DNA of 64,000 nt from Agriotes lineatus (taxonomy: Eukaryota > Arthropoda > Insecta > Coleoptera > Elateridae): positions 62,001-126,000 of the forward strand of contig CALNHX010003643.1 in NCBI GenBank assembly GCA_940337035.1, read 5' to 3'. A program made the position numbers and the translations under genes. The notes below the pieces were generated by a model. It had not been told where the DNA came from, made no database searches, and saw only the letters and a program-made list of their open reading frames with translations. Positions 31,527 through 40,813 of the stretch are shown here, piece after piece (within the stretch, counting starts at the first letter, position 1; each line of letters starts with the position of its first letter).

Positions 31527-32563
31527 CAGGGGTGGCGAACCCATGGCACGCGTGCCACTGATGGCACGTGACAAAATAATTTGGGCACGGCAGTAATTAA
31601 GGAATTTAGGTACCTAATCGAAACAATTTATATTTAACAATGAGTTGAATATGAAGCTTCAAGGCGCAAATAAAACAATTATTGTGTTATGATAGATCTC
31701 ATTCGTGCTTTCGAAGCTAAACTGCAAGTTTTTCCCAAACTTGAAAAAAATCACCAGAGACTTGGATTTACACGGAAAACCAGACCAAGCAAAAGTCACT
31801 GAAGAGTTTAATTCGGTAATTAATTCTTCAATCAAAGAATTGTCATCCAGATTTTCTCAGTTCAAAGAATTATCGGAAACACTAAAGTTTATTATGTATC
31901 CTGATGTGACTTCACTTGTTAAACTGAAATTGGCTAAATTTGATTGGTTGGAAATTGGAGAAACTGAAATGCAGCTGATTGATTTCCAGTCTAGTTCATA
32001 TGGATTCAAAACTGTATCGAAACAAGGAAAGAGTTGGAATTAAATGAAATAGAAAGACTATCTGTATCAGGTAATATGAGTAAAAATGCCAATATAAAAA
32101 TTATGAAAACGTAGAATATAATTCCAGACACATTTAGCTGTCTGAAGAAGCTTGCTTTTGTTATCTTAACAATATTTTCATCTACCTATACCTGCCAGTC
32201 ATTATTTTCATAAATGAATAACATTAAAGACTCGATCAGAAGCCGTTTGTCAGATGACTCCTGTTCAGCTTGCATTCTGTTAAAAGTAACAAAGTATGAA
32301 GCTAATATAAGTTATTTAGCATCTAATTTGCAACAGCAGAAGTCGCACTATTTTTTTCTTTCATTTAAATAAACATAACGTTACTATTGCTGTACAAAAT
32401 ATATATCTTTGGTTGCAAATAAAAAGTGTTAAATTGATAGTATGTAGTTTTATATTTTCTCCATTAATCACTAAGTCAAGATTGTTTGATGGCACGTCAT
32501 GGCCTCATTAAACATTTCTTTAGAAAAAATGGCACGTAGATGAATAAAGGTTTGCCACCCCTG
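31527..32563 (+). mobile_element. Defective hAT transposon with 8-bp duplication
   Basis: A 1,037-bp element. It starts CAGGGGTGGCGAACCC and ends GGTTTGCCACCCCTG, short inverted termini of the hAT type. It is flanked by an exact 8-bp duplication, CCCTAGAC (31,519-31,526 and 32,564-32,571). It contains only the C-terminal part of a transposase, so it is a deletion derivative. Confidence 0.9.
31690..32360 (+). pseudogene. hAT transposase C-terminal remnant
   Basis: Inside the hAT element. Codons 31,705-32,043 give NLKKITRDLDLHGKPDQ, SSRFSQFKELSETLKFIMYP and LIDFQSSSYG, then a frame change. Near 32,125-32,345 the dimerisation region follows (CLKKLAFVILTIFSSTYTC, a break, then SIRSRLSDDSCSACILLKV). 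This layout is that of ZBED/GTF2I-repeat-type hAT transposases. The zinc-binding domain and most of the DDE core are missing, and stops interrupt the rest. Confidence 0.7.
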
Positions 32564-32888
32564 CCCTAGACAGTGGAAAAAGTCCGAAAAACATATCATA
32601 TGGCATCTATTCAAGCAAGTATTTGAAATTCCGAAACGATCCACGTAGCGGCGAGTTGAGGAACAAATGAGTGCTTGAAGGACCTTCTGCAACGAGTGTT
32701 TTATACTATTTTTTCTATTTTGCCGCTTTATACCATTTTATAAGTTAAAAAATAAAAATGTTTTCTATTTTGACGTTATATGACGTCACTTCATAGCGAC
32801 TTATTCTAACACTCAAATGACGTCATTCGGGTGCGACAATGGAGTTATTTTAAACGCAAAATAGAAAAAATATTATTATACTATTCGG

Positions 32889-32984
32889 AGTAAAAGTGAC
32901 TTTGTGTGCCTCGCCCGGACTTGTCTGACTCACTTACGCTCAGCCAAATGCGTCCGGTACTCGCCACACAAAGTATCACTTTTA
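32889..32984. repeat. Short inverted repeat
   Basis: GTAAAAGTGACTTTGTGTG pairs with CACACAAAGTATCACTTTTAC, and inside it GCCCGGAC pairs with GTCCGGTA. The arms are about 35 bp with a 25-bp centre. A small foldback; the class is unknown. Confidence 0.65.
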
Positions 32985-33266
32985 CTACTACTAACATAAT
33001 ATATTATTATGTGACAAACAATGTCAACAAAAGAAACTGGTTACTATCACAATTTTATTACGACGACAAGATTATTTTCAAACAACCAAGCCAAGGCAGT
33101 AAGTTTTCGTCGAACAATTAAGAAACACGATACAGTATGAAAAAAACATTGTACGTCATATGTTGGTAAAATAATTTCCCGCACTTATAACGTAAATAAC
33201 TATTACCATAACTGCTACTGTGTAAAGTTGATGGGCGACAGCCATGGCGAGGATCTGCATGTTCAA

Positions 33267-33568
33267 TCAGTATTTGCTGTCGTAGAAGACGAACAGCAGA
33301 TTGAAAACGAAAAGCATGACCATTCCCACAATGAGAATCACTTTCATCCTCTCAGTTTTAATGAAGCAAAGTACGAATAAATACAGAGACATGTACAATG
33401 CGTATGCGTAGATATAAAAGATCGTAGAGTATGGCAATTCCATCGCTGCCATTTCCTCCTCGAGGGTGCGTTCAGCCAAATGGGTAGAAAGACGCACGTG
33501 AACCACAATATTTTCAATCATGGTGTAGTACAAGCCGAGCACCAGCAATATCCCCACAGAAGCAGCAA
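33267..33568 (-). CDS. Candidate terminal exon of a host membrane-protein gene
   Basis: On the minus strand an acceptor with a pyrimidine tract (TTTTCACTTTCAG) precedes about 100 codons ending at a stop. The peptide has three hydrophobic segments: VGILLVLGLYYTMIENIVV, IFYIYAYALYMSLYLFVLCF and VILIVGMVMLFVFNLLFVFY. Charged loops (HLAERTLEEEM and KTERMK) lie between, and the tail is DSKY. This is the look of the end of a multi-pass membrane protein, with no similarity to transposon proteins known to me. No upstream exon or poly-A signal is identified. It could still be a chance frame. Confidence 0.4.
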
Positions 33569-34059
33569 CTGAAAGTGAAAATGGTTGAAATTAATGTTTG
33601 GAAACGGTTATTATACAAGGTTACTTTAAAACAAAGCGCCCCTAGCGTTTTATTATTATTAATACAAGAATACATTTTTAAGGACTTTGAAGTGTCATAC
33701 TGTTGAAACGAAGAAGTTCTAGATGTAAACAAGTTTGTTAAATCAGTTTGCGTGTAGGTTTTTTGTACAGACATTTTAAAAACACCTTGTAGTATATAAG
33801 AGTCCTGTGTCAAAAAAGTACATCAAGCCTTTTAAAAATTGATTTTTTGTTGACGGCTACGTCGTTCTATAAATACGGTACCATAATTGTTTAAATTAAA
33901 ATTTACATTTGAAACCATTTACGTGGTGCTTTTTTTCAAAATGCAACGCATTGAATTTCTTAATTTTGAAATAAAGATTAAATATATATTAAATTGCTCT
34001 ACAGGCCATGGTAGCCTAGGGAATTTCTTTTACATTTTTTCTCCATAATTCCATAATTA

Positions 34060-34440
34060 CCACTACATATCATTGCTTAAGTATATATTTATAATGTCTC
34101 TCCATTCTTTTCTATTTGCGGCTTTTACCCTCCAGTCTGTAACTCCAATCGAATTAAGGTCCTCTTGCGTCTGTTCCAGCCATCTCTTTCGTGGTCTTTC
34201 TCTTCTTCTTTTCCCTATTGGCTTTCTATATAAGACCATTTTGGGCATTCTCTCCCCCTGTAACCTTTGCACGTGTCCCAACCACCTAATTCTCTGTGAT
34301 TTGCCGTATACCGATATCCTGGGTTCCTTGTATAATTCCTGTATTTCCTTATTCGTCCTTCTTTTCCATCCTTCCTCTGTCCTTGTCCCACTGTTGTTTA
34401 ATTACGGTTTGGCCTACTTTGTTGCAATTTTTCCGACATC
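34060..34440 (-). pseudogene. RTE-like LINE C-terminal remnant
   Basis: The minus strand reads GYRYTANHRELGGW-like codons, then (34,281-34,063) GHVQRLQGERMPKMVLYRK, RRRERPRKRWLEQTQEDL and DWRVKAANRKEWRDIIN. This is the C-terminal tail of insect RTE-type reverse transcriptases (LGHV.R...R.PK, then RGRPRKRW). A frame change separates the two pieces. Confidence 0.65.
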
Positions 34441-34586
34441 ATATTTGTTTACATGGGATTCTAAATATAGAGTTCGCCATAAAAGTTGGGAAAAATTCAA
34501 GAGAAATTTTTCTAGCTTGCTCATACGATATTTTTCTCTGTTTTGTTAAAATCGTTAAGTTGTGCCACTTTTAATATAGTTGGCAG

Positions 34587-34811
34587 TTGGTAATTATGGA
34601 GCAGTGGACGAGCGCGCAGCTCGTTTTTGTAATCGAAGCTTATCTTAACGCTAATAAGTTTATAACTGATGTTCAGAGACTATCTCTATGCCAATATAAT
34701 TTCAGACGTCATAATGCGGTTTTCTCTCCAAGCACACTAAGAAGATGGGTTTCAAATTTACGGCAAACAGTTAATAAGTCCCGTATTCGTGAGGAAATGC
34801 AGCCGGCGTAA
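34587..34811 (+). pseudogene. DUF4817-type helix-turn-helix remnant
   Basis: A 74-codon frame from 34,587, with ATG at 34,596: MEQWTSAQLVFVIEAYLNAN, then QYNFRRHNAVFSPSTLRRWV. This matches the N-terminal helix-turn-helix (DUF4817) of mariner-related transposases, where W-T-x-x-Q...A opens and an I/L-x-R-W-V helix closes. It ends after the DNA-binding domain; no catalytic core follows before the Penelope-like fragment. Confidence 0.6.
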
Positions 34812-34861
34812 CCGCGTAGTATTTGTAGTTGAATACCCAGCACGCTCTGGCTTAATGTGCC

Positions 34862-35610
34862 TTGCACCTTGTGAACTCGAGCAAAAAACGTAAATCAGAT
34901 GGTAGTTTAGAACATGCAGTGTATAGAAAGAAAACAAAAACGGACAGATATCTAAATGCTAAGTCACACCAACATCTAATGCAAAAAGCAACAGTTCTCC
35001 AGACTTTGGCAACAAAAACCGTTCGTATCTCAGACGCAGAAAATCTAGAGAGAGAAAAGCTACATCTGTTTGACTCTTTACAAAAGAACGGATACACAAC
35101 TACCACCATACGAAAAGCTCTAGACAAGACGCTGACACAAAAGGCTAAAGAAGAATCAACTTCTCTGGAAGCCTTAGCATTTCTACCTTACGTTAAAGGC
35201 CCGACTGATAAGATAGTACATGTTCTGAAACGATGCAACATCAAAACTGTGTTCACGAGCAAGGAAACTTTGGGTAACGGCTTCAGATCAGTAAAAGACA
35301 AAATTCCAAGTTTAAAAACCGCTGGTGTATATCGCATTCATTGTTCTTGCCGCTCAAGTTGCATAAGACTTCAATAACATAAAAGCGATTGCAAACACAA
35401 GCGCATCACAAAATCAGCCGTAGCTGAGCATACGTTTACAAATGGGCACACTTTAGAATTTGAGCACGCCAGAGTACTTGCCAAAATACCTCACTACTTC
35501 CCGCGAGTCATACGGGAAGCCATAGAAATAGTAAATCATCCAAACAATATAAACAACAAAAATGATTTTAAGCTTATTAAAACGTGGACTCCTGTGATAC
35601 ACGATCTAAA
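34862..35610 (+). pseudogene. Penelope-like element C-terminus with GIY-YIG region
   Basis: 171 codons read KRKSDGSLEHAVYRKKTKTDR, then YLNAKSHQHLMQKATVL, AFLPYVKGPTDKIVHVLK, FRSVKDKIPSLK and AGVYRIHCSCRSSCIR, followed by a stop at 35,375. After a frame change SAVAEHTFTNGHTLEF, IPHYFPRVIREAIEI and KTWTPVIHDL continue to about 35,610. This is the end of the Penelope-like reverse transcriptase and its GIY-YIG endonuclease. The GIY-YIG core is degraded: VYR and SCIR replace the usual GVYxI...YIG. The enzyme would nick target DNA and copy the element at telomeric or internal sites. Confidence 0.8.
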
Positions 35611-35743
35611 TCTTTAAAACCGCTGTGCGTCATACGGCCACGCCCCACGGATTACGTTGCACTCGAACGACCAATCAGCTTTATGCCACTCCGAGCGCCT
35701 GGTACCGAGAACTATAAATAGCTTCACACCGACCGTCAGCTCT

Positions 35744-36052
35744 ACCGAGCTTTGTGGCTTAGTGCGTAGCACGTCCACTTAGCATTCGGGAGGTCGTGGG
35801 TTCGATTCCTGCGGCCGCCTGCCTTGATTCAGGTTTTTAGGTGGTTTTCCTGGGTCAACAGAGTACCTTCTCTCAGGCGAATGCCGGGGCAGTATTTCTC
35901 CACCTTTCCTGACCTCTCTTCCAGTCTCCACCCCTCCTTTCTCTCACCCATCCCGAGTTTCCCGTTCTTGGCTGAAGAGAGACGGAAGGTCCCTATAGCA
36001 GCCCGCCCCCAGTTGGGGGAATTGAAATAACCTTTACCTTTGTTTTTTTTTT
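35744..36052 (+). mobile_element. tRNA-type SINE (copy 1)
   Basis: About 310 bp with an A-box-like GGCTTAGTGCGTAGCA and B box GGTTCGATTCC at the head, a pyrimidine-rich body and a T-run tail. It interrupts the Penelope-like 3' region. Imperfect duplicates flank it, CCGTCAGCTCT (35,733) and CCGTCAGTTCT (36,053). The same family lies inverted at 37,978-38,236. Confidence 0.8.
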
Positions 36053-36073
36053 CCGTCAGTTCTTAGTGCGACT

Positions 36074-36120
36074 TTCACTCTGATGATGCAAGCTGCATGG
36101 TCTTGCGAAACGTTAGTGAA
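36074..36120 (+). ncRNA. Hammerhead-type ribozyme motif in Penelope-like element
   Basis: Core CTGATGA (36,080-36,086) is followed by a stem II hairpin GCAAG/CTTGC (36,088-36,092 and 36,102-36,106), then GAAA. The outer stem is TTCACT (36,074) pairing AGTGAA (36,115). Stem III would be minimal (ACGTTA). Hammerheads of this reduced type are known in Penelope-like elements. One unpaired T sits between the core and stem II, so activity is uncertain. Confidence 0.5.
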
Positions 36121-36122
36121 TA

Positions 36123-36382
36123 TGGATGCACAAACAGCAACAAGGCCAAATCTGCTTAAGTATCCTCGTTCTCAAGATACTCAAACAACACGAGCCACCA
36201 AAAAGCATGGCCATCGCGCTGGTTTTTGCTCGAGTTCACAAGCTGCAAGGCACATTAACGCAGAGAATGCTGGATGTTCATCTACAAATACTACGCGGTC
36301 TAAGCCGAAATTCTATGTTAAGAAGAATAATTCGAAAAACCGTGAAATGCTCAAACAGTATACTTCTTTTTCTTGTTCTTAG
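36123..36382 (+). pseudogene. Possible N-terminal coding start of a Penelope-like element
   Basis: Directly after the hammerhead motif an ATG opens MDAQTATRPNLLKYPRSQDT, then a basic/serine-rich stretch and KPKFYVKKNNSKNREM, stopping after about 86 codons. The order nuclease end, ribozyme, new start fits the partial tandem arrangement of Penelope-like elements. The peptide itself matches nothing I recognise. The copy at 1-445 has the same sequence with frame changes. Confidence 0.35.
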
Positions 36383-36389
36383 GTAAAAT

Positions 36390-37975
36390 TTATAGTAACT
36401 GTCCAAAATAATCTATTGCTTCTGAGTCACTCATAATAACTCTGACAGTAAGTAAAACAAACAGATAATGAAAACAAAATACCAGCCTACTAAATCTAAA
36501 CGTTTAAAAACGAGTTGCTGTCTTGAATTCTTTGATCAAGGATGTTTTTGAATGATTTGACGACATATGTTTATTAGAGCTTCTTCTTGTTTGCTGCAGA
36601 ATAACGTCCTTATATTTATTCTGTGCAGTTTTGAAGCACCCTGTATATATTTCATCAAAAATTTTGCTATACATTGTTTCCAATTCTTAGTTGTGGATAA
36701 TTTCTGGATAGCACCATACGGTGCAGTTAAATGAATCCAGCAATGTGTAGCATTCATTGAGTCAATAATATCTCCGAGGACTAAAGGAAGCACATTAAAG
36801 CCGTTTTTCATATCCAGACATTTTATTTCTGGTTTTTCTACTTATGGCATTTGATCTTTTGATCTCTTCCTTGTGTCGTGAACATTTTTCAATTGAATAG
36901 TAATGTGCCCTGAATTTGTTTTATAATGTACGAGTACGAGTATGTTCGTTTTTATTTTATTTTTTTAAATTTTATTTTGGTACTCAGCCAACAACCGTTA
37001 GGACAATTATAGGCGTCGCTGTACATTCTTGAAGTATTAGTGCTTATGCCGTTTGGTTCTTCATGTATCAAAGCAGTAGTACTTTATATACACGTGCCTT
37101 GTAATTCCATTAATAAAACTCTAAACGTGATCACGTCTCGTATTTAATATTATTTTCATCTGAATGTCATAAAACTCAACATATATAGTGTCCGCCATGG
37201 AAATATTTTTTATATTTGATTTCTCAAAAAAACTTTATACGTCAGTTATTTGTGCTTATCTAGGAACCTTATTTAGCCCCGAGTATTTTTTACTTATTTA
37301 GAACATGGATTTAAATTGTCAAAATCCGAAAAGTGCTATTTTTAGGAAATTAAGTAAAATTTCAATGAGATTTTTGTAGAATGTGTTATTTTAGCTAACT
37401 GAACAATCTCAAGGCCAGAAACCCCCTCATTTTTTCAACTTTAGCTAAATTTAATTTTTCATTTTTAAAATTTCACATACCAAGACTTAATATTAAAAAT
37501 ACACTTTAAAAATTTATAATTGGGAAAAAATAATATAAAATGTTAATTAGTTTTTTAGATTTTTTATTATTTACCTAAAAGTAGTATGTTTGCATAATGT
37601 TTACGTTTTTTATGCAAGACGCTTTTTGGAGAAATATTTTTCAATTCTAATTAATATCTATTTAAATGGCTTCTAGAAACTTTAATGTAGCCCTGTTAAT
37701 GAATTACTGTTACAAATATCCTGTAAATGTTCTTTTACAGTTGTCTAAATAAAGAGATTTTGTAGAACATGTAAATTGGAGTATATTATTTGTATCTACT
37801 AGTTATAGATGTTAAAAAATTTCTTATGCGTTGCAAGTGTTAAGAATTGCTGCTTTATTCTAGAATGTATACAACCTTTCGTTTTTAAGGAGCTAGGGAT
37901 AGAGGAACGACTTCGGTAGCCGACGGTGCAATGGGTATTACGTAAGCATTGTAAGTTGCAACAAAAATAAAGTTT
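36390..37975. other. AT-rich stretch with no recognised gene
   Basis: Several AT-rich segments, including a TTTTATTTTATTTTTTT run near 36,950. The minus-strand frame 36,536-36,811 shows no known domain. Confidence 0.5.
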
Positions 37976-37977
37976 AA

Positions 37978-38236
37978 AGTCATTTCAATTCCTCCAATTA
38001 GGGGTGGGCTGCTATAGGGACCTTGCGTCCCTTTTCAGCTAGTGCGAGAGTGGAGGGATGGAGAATGGAAGAGAGGTTAGGAAACGTGGATAAGTGCTGC
38101 CCCGACATTCACCTCATAGAAGGTGACTGAGGACGACCACCCAAAAACCTGAATCAGAGCAGACGGCCACGGGAATCGAACCCACGATCTCCCGAATGCT
38201 ATGCAAACGTGGTAAGCTGCCACATCTGGGAGATTG
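37978..38236 (-). mobile_element. tRNA-type SINE (copy 2)
   Basis: The reverse complement matches 35,744-36,052: GCATTCGGGAGATCGTGGG, the B box GGTTCGATTCCC, then CTGATTCAGGTTTTTGGGTGG and AAGGTCCCTATAGCAGCCC. Differences are scattered, so it is an older or separate copy. Confidence 0.8.
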
Positions 38237-38374
38237 CTATTAATAGATCGGTGTAATTTAATTTCTTTGAACGCTGCTTGTAGATTAGATGTATTTATTG
38301 TGCTATCTACATTTGGGCAATTGTCATGAATGTCCTTTTTTAAAATAGTTCCATCCCAGTATATATTTGCCCAT

Positions 38375-38738
38375 TTATTTCCTAATATTTTTCACCGTCA
38401 TACTTGTAATACTGCTAATGGTGAGTGCCAACTTTTGATGGATAATTTTAGCTACGTTGTTATGTCTATATTTGTAATCCGTCGATGTTATCGTATGGTA
38501 GCTTGATATAGTGTGTTGTATAGTCTCATAGTAGGACTTGCATATTGTAGATGTATCATAACGTGTCCCATCTTTGATTATATGTTTTCTGTAGTTTTTT
38601 GTGTTAATTACTTGGTCTTGTATGGCTTTCGGGAAACATGTCACCTTCAGCCAACCATGCGTTCGATGCGTGCTTATGACATGAGGTTCATTTAGATCGT
38701 GAACATGTCTACCGTGAAGAACTTTTTCCAAGCAAATT
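38375..38738 (-). pseudogene. LINE C-terminal remnant
   Basis: The 118-codon minus-strand frame contains GRHVHDLNEPHV, AIQDQVINTKNYRKHIIKD, ETIQHTISSYHTITSTDYK and HRHNNVAKIIHQKLAL-like blocks. This is a tail I associate with insect non-LTR retrotransposon polyproteins. Its C/H pattern is degraded (the usual C..C...ETIQHI..C is not intact). The Gypsy element is inserted directly at its upstream edge. Confidence 0.45.
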
Positions 38739-40503
38739 TGTTACGTGTAATTTTACATTTAGATACAGTTAAGGATTGTTTGGATAATTTCTTAGCTTAA
38801 ATGCATTCATATAGTTAGATTCACCTGCATACGTTAGGTGTAGCTTTGGTTGCATACTCATTTTTGCAAAATCCTTGATTTTTAGGGAATTTTGAGTAAC
38901 AATTTTGAAAATTGTTTTGATAGTACGATTTCCGGCGACCATTTTTAAGTTTTCCTTTTTTTGGAGCTGCATGTGATCTTTGGGAATTTTCACTTAAGTG
39001 GATTATATAGTTTCCATAGTTCTTTGAGGAATCTGCCATCCAGAAATAGGAAATGGGTGTTATATTGCTAAAATGAATCCGATTGTATTGGGATAAATAT
39101 ATATTTCTGCAATTTACTTACTCGAGGCCACATTACAACTCTGGTATGTTAATTTATGATTGCCGTAGAATATTTTTCGATAACGTCTTGTATTTAGGCC
39201 TCCTCGTTCTAGTTTGGCCTCCTCGTCCTAGTTTGCTGTATCGTTCTCCGATTTTTCGGGATCTATTATGCCTGTGGCATTGTTGTTACTTGGCTAAGGC
39301 ACCTGGAGCAACAATTCCGTTCCAATCCGAGCCCCTCAGCACATGTGATAGTTCGCATGCAAGGCTTCTCCCCATGGTGACTGCACTCGACTACGTTTCT
39401 CACCTGCAAAGTTAGATGAAGCCCTGACTCTTTGGAGGTTACTCAAGCTGGTGGACATCTTAATAGCTATCCCCCATAGCTGTTGATGTAGCGATCCTTT
39501 TGTGCACGATCCAGGTATCTACAACACCTAGTGTTATATACCTTTTGGTGCTTATTGAACTGAAACTATCGTTCGTTATGGCACTATGATCTTTACTTTA
39601 TGTATTGTACTTACCTAGGTATATGCTAGCGAAATTCATGCCGTTTTACATGCGGAATATTGTATAGCTTCGTTGTACATCACGTGCAATTACTTTTGTA
39701 GAATAGGATGTCATTCTATGCATTTAATATCTTCACGTTTGGTAGTACTGCTTTGGTTGCATTCAAGTTTTCAAGTACTTGTCAGTGTTTCAAAATTTAA
39801 ACCATTATTGGCGGAGGTCTCCGGGAGCATTAATTTGACATTTCACATAATATGAGCACCGTAAATACACCATTTTATGTGTATTAGCACTCCCCTAAGC
39901 GAAATGGTACCAATTCGAAGAGGTTCGCGACTAGATAGAGTATTTACCTAATTAATCAAGCGATTTAGAACTTACTATTCTCCCGCATTCCGGTATCGCT
40001 GTTTTTAATTATATTTAAGTCACTATCGTAGTTGATACACGGGTACTCGAACGAATTGCGATTATTGTAGTTACATTTTCAACTTTATTCATATAAAATC
40101 TTGTACATTACATACCACTAAGATTACATTTACAAACTATTCCATTTACATACTATTATCACAGAATTGTGTTGCCTTTTCCAAGTATGACACAGAATTT
40201 CGAAGGTGTACAAACTGTAAATAAATAACTAGGTTATTTCGAGTCTTGGTGTTTTCTGTCTTTTATTATTTGTTTTTGTGAAACAGCTAGTGGTTTAGGA
40301 ATTTACACGGCCACCTGTAGGTTTTCTGGTTTGGACCGTCTCAAACCAGTGGCGCTTCCGGACAACCCACCCCATCCTGCTCAGGACCTAGCTTGGCAAA
40401 CGTTTGCTACACGACTAGACGATTCCTGTACCACCCTGCTGTGAAGTATTTATAATTTTTGTTTTTACGTGCAAATAAATTCCCATGTGTAGCAAATGTA
40501 ATA
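38739..40503 (+). repeat. Gypsy 5' LTR
   Basis: It begins TGTTACGTGTAATTTTAC and ends GTAATA, just before the primer site. Compared with the 3' LTR it has an extra segment near 40,470-40,492, between two GCAAAT repeats. The 110-codon frame seen in both LTRs is not a recognised protein. Confidence 0.9.
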
Positions 40504-40507
40504 AATT

Positions 40508-40525
40508 TGGCGCCCAACGTGGGGC
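40508..40525 (+). promoter_or_regulatory. tRNA primer-binding site
   Basis: TGGCGCCCAACGTGGGGC follows the LTR after four bases. The TGG start complements a tRNA CCA end. I do not assign the tRNA. Confidence 0.8.
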
Positions 40526-40813
40526 CTTTGGTTAAGTAGTTTGGCATTTAGTGCAGTATAGAGTATTTGATTAGTATCGTTTGGTTCCTTGTCGTATCGG
40601 TAATTATCGGATTATAGCCATTTTGTTGCATATCTTGAGGAATTTTGTTAGAATTTAGGAATGTGTGTTTAGATTAGGTACATTTTTGGACATATTAGTA
40701 GGTATTAGTATTATTAGTACTGAAGGGCTATTTTTGTTTTTCTTTTGTGCTTTTATTAGTAATGTTTAGTATTTTTAGTATAGGTATAGGATTGTTTAGT
40801 TACGACAATTACA

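Larger units (their letters stand above)
31262..32718. repeat. Foldback element interrupted by a hAT insertion
   Basis: The left arm (about 31,284-31,436) and right arm (31,458-31,526 continuing at 32,572-32,695) are inverted copies. GGTGTAAATCACACAACGTT pairs with AACGTTGTGTGATTTACACC, and outer GTTGCAGAAGG pairs with CCTTCTGCAAC. The arms carry CTGAAGA, a hairpin and GAAACGTT, a hammerhead-like order also found in Penelope-like elements, so this may be an inverted pair of such ends. Confidence 0.75.

Noticed and set aside
34073..34574. Plus-strand membrane-protein-like frames of 92-158 codons
   Set aside because: They are the antisense of a recognisable RTE LINE tail on the minus strand.
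38769..39039. Minus-strand frames of 72-74 codons in each LTR
   Set aside because: Duplicated only because the LTRs are duplicated; low-complexity Lys/Asn content and no motif.
39083..39415. 110-codon gene, repeated at 47,332-47,664
   Set aside because: Both copies are the same frame inside the two LTRs; there is no known domain.
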